From Apostichopus japonicus (taxonomy: Eukaryota; Echinodermata; Holothuroidea; Aspidochirotida; Stichopodidae): DNA of 64,000 nucleotides. Both the position numbers and the translations under genes were made by a program. How positions within the stretch are numbered: position 1 is the first letter of the stretch; every line of letters starts with the position of its first letter. Positions 12,280-26,700 of the stretch are shown one piece after another. Under the pieces are notes generated by a model. The model was not told where the DNA came from. It saw only the letters and a list, made by a program, of their open reading frames with translations, and searched no databases. The DNA is taken from NCBI RefSeq assembly GCF_037975245.1, contig NC_092581.1, forward strand, positions 16,741,303 to 16,805,302, in the 5' to 3' direction.

Positions 12280-15200
12280 GAGTGAGAGAAGGAAATGGAA
12301 AAGGGGAGTATGGGAGGAGAATGAACAGAAAGAGAGGAGAGAGAGACAGAGAGAAGATGAAGAGCAGGAGTGTTATGATCAGTTATGATGAACACTTCTA
12401 TTAATTATTTTATTAACACTTTCTTTTTTTTATAACAAATTGAAAAGCAACTTTTTCAGTCTACTGCACATGTTTCCAATTAACTAAATTTTTTTCCAAC
12501 CACTGATCAAAAACACCTGAAGTATTCCGCTATTTTTTTTTTTGTGGACTGCACATAATACTACCTACATATATTGCTGTGAGGAGTTACATTTTTTGCT
12601 CTTCATGAGAAATATATGAAACAAAAACAAGATTTATATAGACAACTATGTTCAAGTCTCTATAAATTATTCAAATTTATTTCTTTTGCCACCCTAGCAA
12701 ACACAGGGAACTTCAAAGAATATTACAGACAGCTGTTAGAGGCAATTGCTTTTATGACTTTCAAATGTACCACTGCCATCACCATGGCAACAATATATCG
12801 GTCAGGCAATAAAAATCTATCGTGATCCTCTTCAACTAAATGATTTACTTTCTTTGATATTCAATCGAATTATCAATGACATTTATGAAACTGAGTGCTT
12901 TTAGCAATATTCATCATTTATGATATCAATTTCCAATTCACTGTTGCATACTTTAGATGAGACTACATTTAGCTGATAGTAGTCTGAGCCGTAAGTCCTA
13001 TTTGAGATTCTGGTCGTAATGGTTTTACATTATTATAATCTCTATAGAAGTTTATTTCGGTATATTGTTGTAATTGAGATGACCAGTTTCTGTTGTACAC
13101 AGAATGCTAAAAGTTCATTGAAGCATTCCTACAATGAGTAAACAATACAGTTCTGTGCATGATTTTAATTATGATAAGCTTGTATGCATGAGTAAACTCC
13201 TTAAAAGCTATTTGATACTTCATACATTATAGTTCTGCTACTGAACCAGATGTTCATTTGATGGGAAGAGAAAGTTATGTAATCATTAATTTTAGTTAAT
13301 TAAGCACAAAGCAACAAAACTTAGCAAGTTTTAACTCGCTCAATTATGATGCAATATAACAATAGGATATGAAACAGCATTATACTTCAATATCCTATCA
13401 AATAAAGCCTCAGTAAGATTTTCTAATGAATTATAATTTATGAATATTCATAGAGCTATAGATCAGCCTTTTAAATGAGATTAATAATTTTGAGAAATGG
13501 TCACAATCTACCAGAGGGCCAACAGGAGACTTATTTTGCAGTTCATGTATCATTTTTTTTTTTACATAATTTATCCCCTAAGGGTGATAAATATTAACCA
13601 GGGCATAATTGCTAAACCACCTGCTATGGATTGCCATACAGACAAGCCATATCCCTGAAATAGAAGACCATTTCACATCTGTCTTTAGTAGCCTTGCTAT
13701 GAGCTATAAGGAAGACGCAATACTACATTTTAGTGATCATATGTGCCATTTGGTTGTCAAACATATATATTCATAAATAAAGGAAGCCCCTTTCAAAAGT
13801 ATTACCTTGACAAATCTTTATGCTGCTAGCTGATATCATGGGAGGAGGATAGAAGGAAAGGGGGAAAAACAAGGAAGAAAAAAGATTGTGGGTTTTATTG
13901 AAACATAAGAGAGAGGTTCAAAGGCAAAAACTACCTTGGAAAGAATTCACAAGAGGTTGGAAAAATGCAATTTAAAATGATAGAGATATTATAAGGGATG
14001 ACATGGTATGACTGCGAGGGAGGCCGTCCTAGCAGGTGCACAGCATTGAAAGAAAGTACAATGTTACCTCATACATATGGAACAAGAGCCCAAACGGGCA
14101 ATAATGTTCCTTGCTTAGTGGAATATTAAAGTGTTGTATGTCATCATCACCCAATATATATCATAGATGCTCAAATAAATGCACAGTATCAAGTTCACAC
14201 ACATAGGCAGGTTCCATAGCTGTCACTCCATGTAGTTAAGTTATCACTATGTCCAAACTTGAGCCGGCAAAAATGTCGGCTGCAAACTATTCGGTCCCAA
14301 GAAAATTTCCTGACTATTCCATGACTTTCAAGGATAGAACTGTGAAAAAGGGCCCAGTAAAATCCTGCGCCTAAATGGTCCACAAAATATTTGGCCCAAA
14401 CAAACTGGCTGAATTAAATAAATATTTGCCCCCTCCCCACAAAAAAATTTGACCCCATGAATGTGGGCCCAAATGGTCCCAAAAATTATGGGCCCAAAGA
14501 TTGTGTCCCAAAATCCATTTACGGTGAAATAAAATTTTGGCCCACCCCAATAATGGGAAAGGAATTGCTTTGGGCCCAGAGGTCCAAATGTAGCAGCGAT
14601 TTAACCAACAACTGTATACCAAGTTGGCTACAATTTGACAATAAGGTTGCAGAGTTTTATGTTTGACCCCTAATCTCATAAATATTCAGATTGTCAGCAC
14701 CAAAAACAATAGAATGTGCCTTCTAACTACAACCACATCTACACAGCAAGTATGGTAAATATCCATGACTCTGTTGTTGAGTTATCTCGTACCTAAGCAA
14801 GTGTCACAGACGCACACACTCACATACAAACCTGATTGCACTGGTTGCTTTGCTTCCAGCAAGGAACCAAAAAGGCATTGATGCCTTGCAGAAAAATATA
14901 AAATAGATATTAGAAAACCCTGCTGCAGATGATAACATGACCTATGTGATGTACTAAATGAATTATTTGAACATGCCTCCTCATTCCCTCCCTCCCCCCC
15001 CCCCCAACATGCACTACCCCTCTTGTCCCTATAATTCTTTACCATATCTATCTGATACATTTGCATATACTTGCTAGGCCAAAGGATGATCTAAACGAAC
15101 ACCAGGAACGACCTCCCTTGAAGGTACTTTGCGTTTGTCTACTCTGATATGGATATGGAGTCAACAAAGAAGCATCTTTCTTGGTTACTACTTAGTAATC

Positions 15201-15880
15201 TTTCATATACATCAAGAAAAATCCTCTCAAACAGATGTGTTTGTCACGTGTTTGTCACAGGTGTGTTTGTCAAAACCAGCTGAACTTTATTTTGCAACCT
15301 TTTGGCATAAACCAAATGACTTCAATTTGATTTGATTTTTTTTTTAAACCTTTTCCTTCGAGAAAACCTTTTGTTTTGCTCTGTGACCTCTACAGATATG
15401 AAATCTGCTGCTTAAAACTGTTCAAAACCAGAATGTCAATTGAACCTTTCTCCTCTCTAGCGGTAGCGAGAATTGTTTACTATTCCAGGCAAACATATAT
15501 GCTAATATTAATAAAGAGCTATTCCGCCAGCTGGCTTTGTTGACATAAAATTATGACCTTTAAGTACTGCAAAACAAATGCTTAGAATTTTAGTTATTAA
15601 TTAAAGCAGAAAAGCAACAAATATGTATTAAAAAAAAACAGCAAACAGCTGAGTACACAAAGTTTGGCAGCTGAGTGAATGAATCTAAAATATGACATCC
15701 ATAGAAGTAGGTTGGTTGGTTACCTGCTAGGTATCAAAGGTGCATCACCTGACATTATGGAGGCGATGTAGAACAAATGGGGTGCAGGGTCAGACAGGGC
15801 AGGCGGGACAAGGGATATGTACAGGTTTTACCAGAGGGACATGCTCAAGGCATGGCAGGTTCTTTTAAATCTTAATTCTC
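12280..15880. other. No gene recognised; unique DNA with one GGCCCA-rich patch
   Basis: No frame resembles a protein. At 14350-14590 the motifs GGCCCAAA and TGGTCCCAAA recur irregularly on both strands, as in a degenerate repeat. A C run is at 14993-15005. Confidence 0.45.
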
Positions 15881-16039
15881 CAACTGAATGAAGGAGAGAA
15901 AAAAAACAATTGCTGACTTCTTGGCTTTCTCTTGTCATCTGCTTTGTTACTTTGGGATAAATCCATTTACTGTCTTGTTCTCTTTGCTGTTCAGTGTGAT
16001 GGTTCACTTCTTTAATCTTTTATTGTTGATACTCCACTC

Positions 16040-16860
16040 TTTGCTGTTGTCTTACCACATTTCATTTGCCATTTTGTTAAATGTGATATCCCACTTTGTT
16101 GCCATTTGTTAATTGTGATATCCCACTTCGCTGCTGGTTTGTTCACTGTGATACACCACTTCTTTGCTAATTTATTCATTGTGATATCCCACTTCATTGC
16201 CATTTTGTTAATAGTGATATCCCACTATGCTGCTGTATTGTTAATTGTGATATCCCTCTTTGCTGCTGTTTTGATAATTGTGATACACCAATTCTTTGCT
16301 ATTTTATTAAAATTGATACACCACTTCTTTGCTATTTTATTCGTTGCGATACCACACTTCGTTGCCATTATGTTAATTGTGATATCCAACTACTCTGCTG
16401 TATTATTAATGTTGATGTCCTACTTTGCTGCAGTTTTGTTCATTGTGTTACACCACTTCTTTGCTATTTTATTCAAAATGATACACCACTCCTTGCTATT
16501 TTATTCATTGAGATATCCCACTTCAGTGCCATTTTGTTAATTGTGATATCTCACTTCGCTGCTGCTTTGTTCACTGTGATACACCACTTCCTTGCTAATT
16601 TATTCATTGTGATACACCACTTCTTTGCTATTTTATTAAAATTGATACACCACTTCTTTGCTATTTTATTCATTGCGATACCACACTTCGTTGCCATTTT
16701 GTTAATGTTGTTATCCCACTTCTTTGCTATTTTATTCATTGAGATATCCCACTTCTTTGCTATTTTACTCATTGAGATATCACACTTCTTTGCTATTTTA
16801 TTCATTGTGTTATCCCACTTCTTGGCTGTGATGTACATTGTGATGCCCATATCTTTCATC
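16040..16860. repeat. 33-bp minisatellite
   Basis: About 25 units of 33 bases contain TTGTGATATCCCACTTC and TTTGCTATTTTATTCA, with sporadic deletions. Because the unit is 11 codons long, long frames open on both strands (HFFAILFIVISHF; KWDITMNKIAK). These are repeat artefacts. Confidence 0.95.
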
Positions 16861-16869
16861 TTTGTTCAA

Positions 16870-17810
16870 AGTTATCTCCAAGTTCTTTGATGAGTTCAAC
16901 CCGTTTAAGAATAACGGGAACCTAAAATCCTTAAACCTGTCACCTCATCAGAACTTTTATGTTCTCAACAAAGAACAGTTGTTCAGATGATTAAAAACAA
17001 CAAAAAAACTGAACCTTTATCATTTGTTCAATCTTCAATCTGTAAGATAACTTCTGATAGAAATATGCAATATTCATGAAACCCCTGCTTTGGTGTTTTT
17101 TTTCCACGAATAACTTATCCATGTGTTGTTGGGAGGCAAATTTATATTTGATCCAGCTGTGAAATCATAAATTTTACAGCTCTCAGTAGGATGCAGATGT
17201 CATCAAAATTAATTTGTGAAATTTCCATAAAAACACTTGATTAAAACTAATACCATTACCATATATTACAAGTCAAGGACATATGAAATTATGGTGAACA
17301 GTAACAACAAGCCTACAAAATCCAGTAAAAGAATAATTTTGTAAGCTGATCACTGTAGTGAGTTGAAGAGCTCTCACTGTATTAACAAACACCAATTCAT
17401 AACGACCTTTACATATATTGATAACAAATCTATAACACAATGTTACAACCATAGTGATAACACAGTTACGGCACAGCTTATATCAGCTTTCTCTTGAAAG
17501 ATAAGAAGATAAAACAACAAGAGAAAAAAAAGAGAAATTAAATGGTGATTTCAAGATGAAACAGAAAGTATCAGTTTTGGATATATGCTCTAATATTGCA
17601 GAAAGATAAACTTTGTTATTAATTTTGAAAAAACAATTTACTTCATTTTCAAAAATTTTGGCAATTTAAAGAAAAGAGTAGAGTTTGTTGCTTTGTAAGA
17701 AATGTCATCAAGTACTTGAGTGAGTGAAATACCAGCAATTTTTAGTTTGTCTCTGTATAAAATATGTAAACCAGAAGATGATCAGAAGAAGAGCCGCACC
17801 ACACATAGTT
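16870..17810. other. No gene recognised; AT-rich unique DNA
   Basis: No coding or structural signal was noticed. Confidence 0.5.
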
Positions 17811-17814
17811 AGAA

Positions 17815-18740
17815 CTGCATAGTATGAACGGACACATAGTTAGAAGAGCTACACCACACAAGCCATGTTCATATTTGAGAATGCAAGGACCTGATCCCAG
17901 AAGGGTTATCAAAGTTCTGCATAGTATGAACGGACACATAGTTAGAAGAGCTACACCACACAAGCCATGTTCATATTTGAGAATGCAAGGACCTGATCTC
18001 AGATGGGCTTTCAACTGCATAGTATGAACGGACAACACATAGTTAGAAGAGCTACACCACACAAGCCATGTACATATTTGAGAATGCAAGGACCTGATCC
18101 CAGAAGGGTTATCTACTGCATAGTATGAACGGACACATAGTTAGATGAGCTACACCACACAAGCCATGTTCATATTTGAGAATGCAAGGACCTGATCCCA
18201 GAAGGGTTTTCAACTGCATAGTATGAACAGACACATAGTTAGAAGAGCTACACCACACAAGCCATGTTCATATTTGAGAATGCAAGGACCTGATCTCAGA
18301 TGGGCTTTCAACTGCATAGTATGAACGGACAACACATAGTTAGAAGAGCTACACCACACAAGCCATGTACATATTTGAGAATGCAAGGACCTGATCCCAG
18401 AAGGGTTATCTACTGCATAGTATGAACGGACACATAGTTAGATGAGCTACACCACACAAGCCATGTTCATATTTGAGAATGCAAGGACCTGATCCCAGAA
18501 GGGTTTTCAACTGCATAGTATGAACAGACACATAGTTAGAAGAGCTACACCACACAAGCCATGTTCATATTTGAGAATGCAAGGACCTGATCCCAGAAGG
18601 GTTATCTACTGCATAGTATGAACAGACACATAGTTAATAGAAGAGCTACACCACACAAGCCATATTCATATTTGAGAATGCAAGGACCTGATCCCAGAAG
18701 GGTTATCTACTGCATAGTATGAACAGACACATAGTTAGAA
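17815..18740. repeat. ~98-102 bp satellite-like array with a trimeric higher-order unit
   Basis: CTGCATAGTATGAAC begins units at 17815, 17917, 18015, 18116, 18214, 18312, 18413, 18511, 18609 and 18710. Monomers carry ACACAAGCCATGTTCATATT and AAGGACCTGATCCCAGAAG. Variants recur every three units: the insertion form CGGACAACACATAG with GTACATATT appears at 18015 and 18312, 297 bases apart. Confidence 0.95.
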
Positions 18741-18744
18741 ATCA

Positions 18745-19620
18745 GATCCTCCAGTTGAGGATAACTGAACACAAAGCATGCTTGGGAATCACAGTACCAT
18801 TTGACATAACTTAGTCTCTTGTTGGATCACAAATAAGCCTACATCTGTGGTCACTTGAAGGGAAACAGAATTATGTTCAGTCCTTTAAAGGTTTGTATCA
18901 CACAATGCCAAAACAACAAATATACAAACTAAATTGGTTAGACCAACAAATCTTGCTAATTGAAGAGTCTAAACAGATAATCTTGTTTGTCCATGGGACA
19001 GCTATCCGTACAATATCTCAGAGATCCTGTAAGTCAACAATTCATTTACTTTTGTTGACATCTTTACAAACTTGCAAACGATGCAACTTCCTCAGGCTTC
19101 CTGCATCTCAGCAAGAAACAGACAAAAATATCTATTGCATTTGTTGGCAGATAAATTTTCATGACACAGAACAACATAACCCTGTTGTTATTAACAGCAA
19201 ATTAAGCAATCACCTCCAATCTGTTGAAGTACTTCTCATTTCTCACTTCTTAATTCAATTTATGGAACAGCATTTCTATGTGTTAATATGCAGGATTTCT
19301 TAGTTCATAACAAATGACTTCAGACCATCAACGTTAATAAAAATCAAGGAAACCTAAAACAGCGAGTGGTAGTCCATGCGTGCTGTAATTAACACTTCAT
19401 CTGTGTGACAAATCCCAAAGGAATGCCATGAACTTTATGAAAAAACGTAATGTAATGTTTATAACCTTCCTATGTGGTGTCACTTTATGTAACGCTGATT
19501 TAAAATCACAGGATAACATTTGATTAGCTTGTCAAGAAGCATCTCCAAGTTCAGGGACAAACAAATTTGTAGTTTCAATTTCACAGCTTCCTTCAATGGA
19601 TTTTGAAAAATTCTAAAGTG
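18745..19620. other. No gene recognised
   Basis: A 136-codon plus-strand frame (18893-19303) has no recognisable domain or splice context. Treated as chance. Confidence 0.4.
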
Positions 19621-19875
19621 AATTGGAGTGAATTGGAGTGAATTGGAGTGTTAGCTCAGTGGTTATTGCCAGTGCCTTCCAATCATAAGGTCCCCAGTTC
19701 GAGTCACCCCAAGATTAATGTATGTCGTCCAGTTACAGAGTTGCTGACAATTGACAATTCATAATCATGGACGTTAAATATGAATGTAAGAGACTGACTT
19801 CGATCAGCTTGCAGCTTTGATAAGCCAATGATGTCTTCTTTGCTAGTTCCTGCTTGCAGGAGGATCTAAAATACA
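19621..19875 (+). mobile_element. tRNA-derived SINE
   Basis: A tRNA-like head starts near 19646 with box A-like GTTAGCTCAGTGGTTA and box B-like AGTTCGAGTC (19696-19705), spaced as in a RNA polymerase III promoter. It is followed by an unrelated body of about 165 bases ending near TTGCAGGAGGATCT. Three 10-base GAATTGGAGT units precede the head. The head cannot fold as a functional tRNA with a clear acceptor stem, so this is a SINE rather than a tRNA gene. The 3' boundary is approximate. Confidence 0.75.
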
Positions 19876-20757
19876 ATACAATTGCTTCCTCGAAGTACTA
19901 TGGGTGTAAATGACTCCCTCAAGAATTTTGATGCCAGTATATTGGTCTTGGTATTGTAATTCTGTCGTTCTCAGACACTGGGGGTGGGGGGTGGGGTAAG
20001 AGGTGCGGGTGGGGGAAAGGTGTATGGCTCGCAATAGTTTTCACACTGCGATGGTGTTGCCACGGGCGATTATTTCAGTCCCACTGGATATAGGTCTGAC
20101 TTCTCAACCCTCAAACCAAATCAGTGTCATGGTCCCTGAACCAGATTGTGAAACTGGAACTCTTTCAGAAGTGAAGTACTTCCATTCCATAGCCGAAGGA
20201 ATAATGTCAGATACCACTTACACAAGTAACTGGTGATAAAGCAAGGATGATCACTACACATAGCAGGTGGTGGGCAATGACGTAGGGCAGCTGGATGAGG
20301 AATCATGCATAGCGCAGGTATACTAAAGCTTACATAACTAAATAACAAGTATACTTTGTCAACAGTTTGCCACAGACGATAAAAGATGTTGAAATATGTG
20401 TTGATGTTTCTATTTAGTAGTGGCTTGAGGAGGGAAATGGCGATCAAAATGCCATTCCTATTCTTTGGTACATTTCAACATTTCTATGCAACACTTAAAT
20501 ATTTTAATAAAGCAGTTTAATATCTTTATTATTCAAGTACCTTTTCAAAATCATAGCAAAACTGTTGCATGTATGGCAAAGATTTCCAAGTGCCTATTGC
20601 AATATGCTATGATGAGAAAGTGTCAGGGAGAATAACATTTTGTGGCATTAGCACCCCATTCCTTGGTTTTTTATCAATCTATAATGCTTGGTAATTTGTG
20701 AACACAAGCAGACAGTTGTTGTAAATCACTGTCATGAAGAGATATTACTGCAATGAA
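19876..20757. other. PAAF1 3' flank; last PAAF1 exon not found here
   Basis: All minus-strand frames were read for the missing last WD blade of PAAF1 and no convincing match was seen. A G-rich run (GGGGGTGGGGGGTGGGG) is at 19979-19995. Confidence 0.4.
20525..20530 (-). terminator. Candidate polyadenylation signal for PAAF1
   Basis: AATAAA on the minus strand, about 230 bases past the TGA that ends the read-through form of PAAF1 exon 10. If used, it favours a transcript ending here over splicing to a missing last exon. Weak evidence on its own. Confidence 0.25.
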
Positions 20758-23700
20758 TCATTCAATTAAATGTCTGAAGAAAATGATGGATTTACTGTTA
20801 CTTTTAGAAAGTTCTGTTTCAGGAGGAAGATGTAGCATCCACTGGCTAGAGCCTCTGTGAGTAATATAGCCAATTTCCTTGTCTTGTGCAATGGTCTGTT
20901 TGTAATGTCTGGGCGTAATAAGTGTCATAAACTCACCCGATCCAGCCACGAATCCTTCCCGGAATGGTTGTATGCATAGGACTGGTGAGGCTGACACGTG
21001 GATGACTAGAGCAGCAGAACTGTAGACAAATATCAAAAGGGATGAAAGAATTTAAAAATAAACATGTCAATATATCAATCTAGGCAAGATGTGAATTAAT
21101 CCAGGAAAAAAAAATATAAAATAAGAAAAATCACACAGCCCTATAAAAGAAGGAATGAAAAAAAGAAAAAAAATGCAAATTAGACAGGGCTCTGGAGCGA
21201 AAAAAGTGCCGTAACAATTTACAATCACACTCCAAACACAGTACAGCTAATTTTCAGGAGATATTTGAGTGAAGAAATAAAGTATTGACTGCTCTCCAAA
21301 TTAATTATATCAAAGTTCCAATGCAGAGTGACTTTGACCATGTTCTGATAGCAATTACATTTTGCCTCATTGTAGGTGAGATTCCTGTCAACCCTTTGTT
21401 ATAACTGATACTAATTCCTCATGAGTTTGGCATGTTCACATACTAAGACATTATGGCCAATTTTATCCTAGCTTATAATGTTTATCATGCAATAGACAAT
21501 TTTTGTGTCATTTTTTGGTGTGTCTTTTGATACTGCATCACTATCCCCTAAGTTTGATGTTTGTAAATGTTTAAATAATGCAATCTACAGACATTTTAAT
21601 GTTCATATTTTTATATGTTTTGCCATTTTTCAGGGTCTTTTTTTACACCTACACAAATACTTCATCATAGCTGACATCACACACCTTGGATTCCTTAAAT
21701 CAACCAGACAAATACTGCCATCATATAATCAAGAAATAATTACAAGTCTTTGAGTTGAGAGCAGAATTATTTCCTTAAATCAACAAGATTAATACTGCCA
21801 TCATATAAACAAGAAATATTTACAAGTTCTTAACTTGAGAGCAGAATATTCAAAAGTAAGATTTTTAATGTTCATATCTTTACTCATTTTGTCATTTTTT
21901 TGGGTCATTATTTACACCTACACTGCTACTCCATCATAGCTGCCATCACGTACCTTGGATTCCTTAAATCAACCAGATGAATACTGCCATCCTGGTTACC
22001 TCCTACAACCTTCTGAGATGAAACAAACCCACAGCAGTTAAATGCAGATGATGTCTGAACTCTGAACACCTGCAAAAATAACAAAATCAGTCACAGGTGA
22101 AAGTCTCTTGCATTCAACTGAGAAAGTATGTCTCCCATGGAACATGTTCTCCCACCACCTCCACGCCCATTTGCAACCCCCACCTCAATACTTCAGGCTT
22201 TGTCTGTTGGGATTTATCTGCCTGCACCAGTCAAGAAAACAGCCTACTTTGAACAACTGCAAATTTACTTCGATTTATAATCTGTAAATTTAGTAAACCT
22301 CCATACTCAAAAATCTTCTTACAAATTCAATTTCTTGAAACTTTTCTTTCTAGAATTTTCAGTTCTTGCAGAAAAAAGAACTTGCTAAGATACCCCGAGA
22401 TAGATGCACATGCCAGGTTAATAGACTAGCACAGATTCTACATTTCGTCTGTCACAGGAAAGTTGGTTTGCCTTTATGTGTGCAATAACTCCAAAAAATA
22501 ACTCCAAAAACACCAAAGGCATCCAAATTATATTTTTCTCTCCTCTCCTATCACAGACTTACGGTCACCTTTTCATTTCAACAATCCTAAGAACCTGATA
22601 AACATCAAGGGCTGGAATCAACCTTGACAAGATTAGCACAAAGACAGGAGATTTCAAATAAGCCCATAGGATGCTGTGCTGTCTGTTACTCTGGTCTCAT
22701 GCGTGTGAGGTGAACAGACTGATCCCACTAAACAGCCTATTTCTTACTTTTTCTTTTGCTATTTTTGATGGGAGGTGGAAAGGACCGATAGTTTACCTCT
22801 TTGCGGCTACGTAGTCCCACACCTCTCAATGTTCCATCTTCGACAGCTAACAACAGTAATTTACCCTCTGTTCCAACTTCACGCTCACCTAGCAGCAGAA
22901 CGTAAATAAGATATATTTTATGAGTTGTCTAGATGAGAGCAAGAATTGAAATATTCAAAGTAAGTCTCAAACATTGGATATTGTTACATTCAATATCCCT
23001 GTCTTGCAATGAATGAAGACCAACCCCCATCCCATCCCACCGCTTCCCTCACTTACTTAAAACTACACCTTAGTACTTTTCCCAATTAAGTTGTTTTTAA
23101 GCAAGGAAGAATTTAAAAATGAGTAATGTCCACAAAAATTCCTAGAAGAGAGTGACTTTTCATTTAATTTCTATGAGAAAACATCAACTTTAGAACTGAC
23201 CCAGAATAGGCAACCTCGATTTGGCATGCATTAAACAACCCTGTTAAGTTGGTGGCAGTATGTAAAAACATGTACAAGCAAGAGGAAGCCTGAAACAAAA
23301 GAGCAAACTCAATGCTAAGAGTGTATGAACAACTGAACATTTTCACAGCTGCAATTCCTGCCAAGATGTCTTCAGCAATGACAGAAGCATGGACAATGGA
23401 ATATAACACTGATATAGAAAGTATATTACTGCTTTGTTTTCTTGTCATATACCTGCTGGTTTATCAGGAATGCCCAAGTTCACAGAGTTGTCCGAGACAC
23501 CAACAGAACAGCCATTTATGGGGGCACCGTCTCCTTTAAAGATAATCTCCAAACACTTCCCTTCGCCACAATCCCAGAGCCTTGCAGTGCCATCTCGTGA
23601 GCAGGATACTATGTTGCGCCCTCTGTCGATTACGTCCGTTCCGAGAATCCCTATCAGAAGGATTGAAAAAATGCTGGAAACTAAATAAGCTAATGGTACA

Positions 23701-26700
23701 TCATCAAACAAAAAGGGCAACATTTATCGCTCGCGGCTAGACGAACCCTAGAATCATCCACAAGGCAAGCCAGGTCCAGAGCCATGTAATGGCTGCAAAT
23801 ATACCATTAAAAGGTTGATAATTATTTAGTAGATGTTAGTATCTCACTCCATGGAGAGTTCTATTCAAAGCTGCATATATCTTAACTTTACATCTTGTGG
23901 AATCTTTATAACAGCTTTTCAAGAAGCGGGTAGATATGATTCGGGTTTTCTTGTCAATGAAGTAACCATCCTCCTGCATTACCAGAGGTCAATAGCAGGT
24001 CAAATGTTCTTCAAATTTTTAGCAGAGCATCCCAACTGACAAAGTTTGCAACACAAGGGCCCAGTCTTTAAATTGCTGAAAGTGTCAGTCACCCTCGACC
24101 TTTTGTATCTCCAGATCTGTGTAAGCTATACCAAAAGTGTCTTGTCTCATGTGATGACTGTGCATTTGTAGCTGTTTTGCCATCGGCTGATACGCCCTCT
24201 ATTTTCGGCCGAATCGTCACGAAAATGTTTTTTCCCGGAAGAGAGAAAAATCGTAGAAGAAACGTTTCCTTCATTTTAGTAGATATGTTTCTTTGGATTT
24301 ACTTACACTCGCTGACTTGCTAGCACTGAATTGGGTGAGTTCAATATTTATCTCTTTCGCTTCCTGGAAACATTCATTAAGACGACAAGTTTAACAGTAC
24401 AAACTTTACAGTCTCTTCTTTTAATTTTTTTCTTTCATTTTGTAGCTTTTCAACTACTCAGGTCTTTAGTTACCAATTTTTATCATATACTATTTATTGA
24501 GCTATTGTAATGTTTGACAGCAGCATATAGCTTTTGGTTTCTATAGCCTGACCTTATGGCAAAATTCCTCTTGACAGACTAAAGTAATTTCAGACACAAA
24601 TTCGGAGGCACTTTTACCTAATTTGGTGGATGAAGCACACATCTTCTCTTAAATGTCTCCAAGCATAGCTAGTGGAGAATGTAAAACAAAACGGAGTTGC
24701 CAGTTTCTGTGTGATGCAATCTGCCAAAATGGTAGCCAAACAGGGTAAAATAATGCCAGATATGAATTTTATGACAATTGACCCTGTTAATGTGTAGGAA
24801 TTCATTGCAATTGGGGGGTCCCTTAACTGAACATTAGAGAGTGAAATGTGGTAAAACATTGCCAATGTTTTCACCAACCCATAGCCCTACATGCATGTCT
24901 TGAGACGGATTGAACAGCATGTAATGGTTGAAATCAATGTTTTTGAAATCAAGGATTTTACCAATTCTCAGATAATATTTTCTGAAATTTTGTAGGCCTT
25001 CAACAAAATGCCAGAAAACACCAAAATGCTGTTGGGTTGTACCAGTTCATTTCCCTCCGGCCAAGGAAACTCGAAAAAAAAAATACAAATTTGTCATTGT
25101 TGGCATTATAAATGCCATACTGTCAACCCTGATGTGAAAGAAGAACGTTGCTCATCCAAAGAAATGTTGACTGACAAGTTAATTGCTGAACAAGGAATTA
25201 CTGACACCATTGACTGAGGCAATTTTGTAACAGGCTGTGCTAATGTGCAAGTGATACCCATATATAGCAAGCAGTGGTTGACAGATTCCTTACCAGATAT
25301 TTATAACATGCACTTTTGAACTGAAAATATTGCCAGTGGGTTGGAGAGAACTCTTTAATCACTAACTTCTATTTGTCCTCATTGATCTAGTAGGTAAACC
25401 TTTACATTGCTCAATTTGTCCTTAAAGGTAGTCAGTTAAGGCCCCAAACTATAGAACTCTATAATTGCTAGAAGTTTTCAAAAAGTATTTTTCCTGGAGG
25501 TCTTTACTCTCCAAATTGTGCTCAGACATTGTTAAGGAACACACAAGATGACTGAATGTCCCAGTGAGGAAAGTTTCCTCAATGGTTGTAATAAAACCAG
25601 TTTAAGAATTTTGACCAAGGTGACCATATTTGAACGTCTAGCATATTTTGGGCCAATACAGCATACCTTTAAGTTATTCTGTCTGGTTTGGTATTGTCGT
25701 TGTAACCAAAAATCTGTACATGAAAGGTTTGTGATAAAAAATGCTTTATATAACTTCCAGCTAAAATACCTTGCAAAATACCTGTTTCAAGTGTTACACT
25801 GTGCATAATAAAAGTACAAGCACAGCCGCAGTTTGAGATTCTGCAGCATTGAAACAGATCTAGCATAAATGATACTAGAGTAACATCATCACATCTTCTC
25901 ATATTTTGCATATTGAATTCAATTCAAACTGTAGTTCTGTTTGATAGAACTTATTTTCACTAAACATGTTTCAGTATTTAAAGGCATTTCTGATATTACA
26001 ATACCTCCTTCATGTCCTCTCATGGTCTGTGGGCAACTTCCATCCTCAACAGACCAGATTTTCAGCTGTGTATCTAACCCACCACTGAGAATCACCACAC
26101 CAGATGGGAAAAACTGGCAAGTATTGACATCACCAGCATGACCTTCCAATTTCCTCTGAAAAGGTAAATCCAAAGAAAAATACAAAGGTATTCAAAATAC
26201 CACATGGATAATAGAAATGATTTAATGTTGGTTTGTCTTGTTTTGTTTTCAAGGTAATATGAGGTTGGTATTGGTGATACTAAGACTTTTGCTACAATTT
26301 CTCCACCAAGTGAAGGTTAGTGAACAAGTAATTAGGAATTTGATTTGATTTTCTGCATTTTATCACCATAGAAATATTTCACCACATTAAAAGTGTAGAT
26401 TTGAAAACAAATCTAAAATTTGAATAATTTTTCCTATAATTTCCTTTCTGTAGTTGAAGAGAAACTTACTTTTCAAGCTAAAGACCTGCCTTTGTCAATT
26501 ATGAAGGCATGTTTGGTTCAAGCAGCATGGAAACATTCAGCAAAGCTACTTTCAGTCAAAGAAGTTCAAATGTTTTGCTGAAAAACAGAGGAGTTTCCTC
26601 ACCGATGTGGCCAAACATTTACCAGCTAAACAACAGCTTCAAACAACAGATGTTCAGAACAGGCGAGCGTATTGTGCAGATAGTCATAATTTATGATCAG

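Noticed and set aside
16012-16890. Hydrophobic repeat protein (HFFAILFIVISHF) resembling a membrane protein
   Set aside because: A 33-base AT-rich minisatellite gives the pattern on both strands; no start context, domain or conserved codon use.
19646-19720. Functional tRNA gene
   Set aside because: Box A and box B are present but the acceptor stem and anticodon arm are not convincing, and a SINE body follows.
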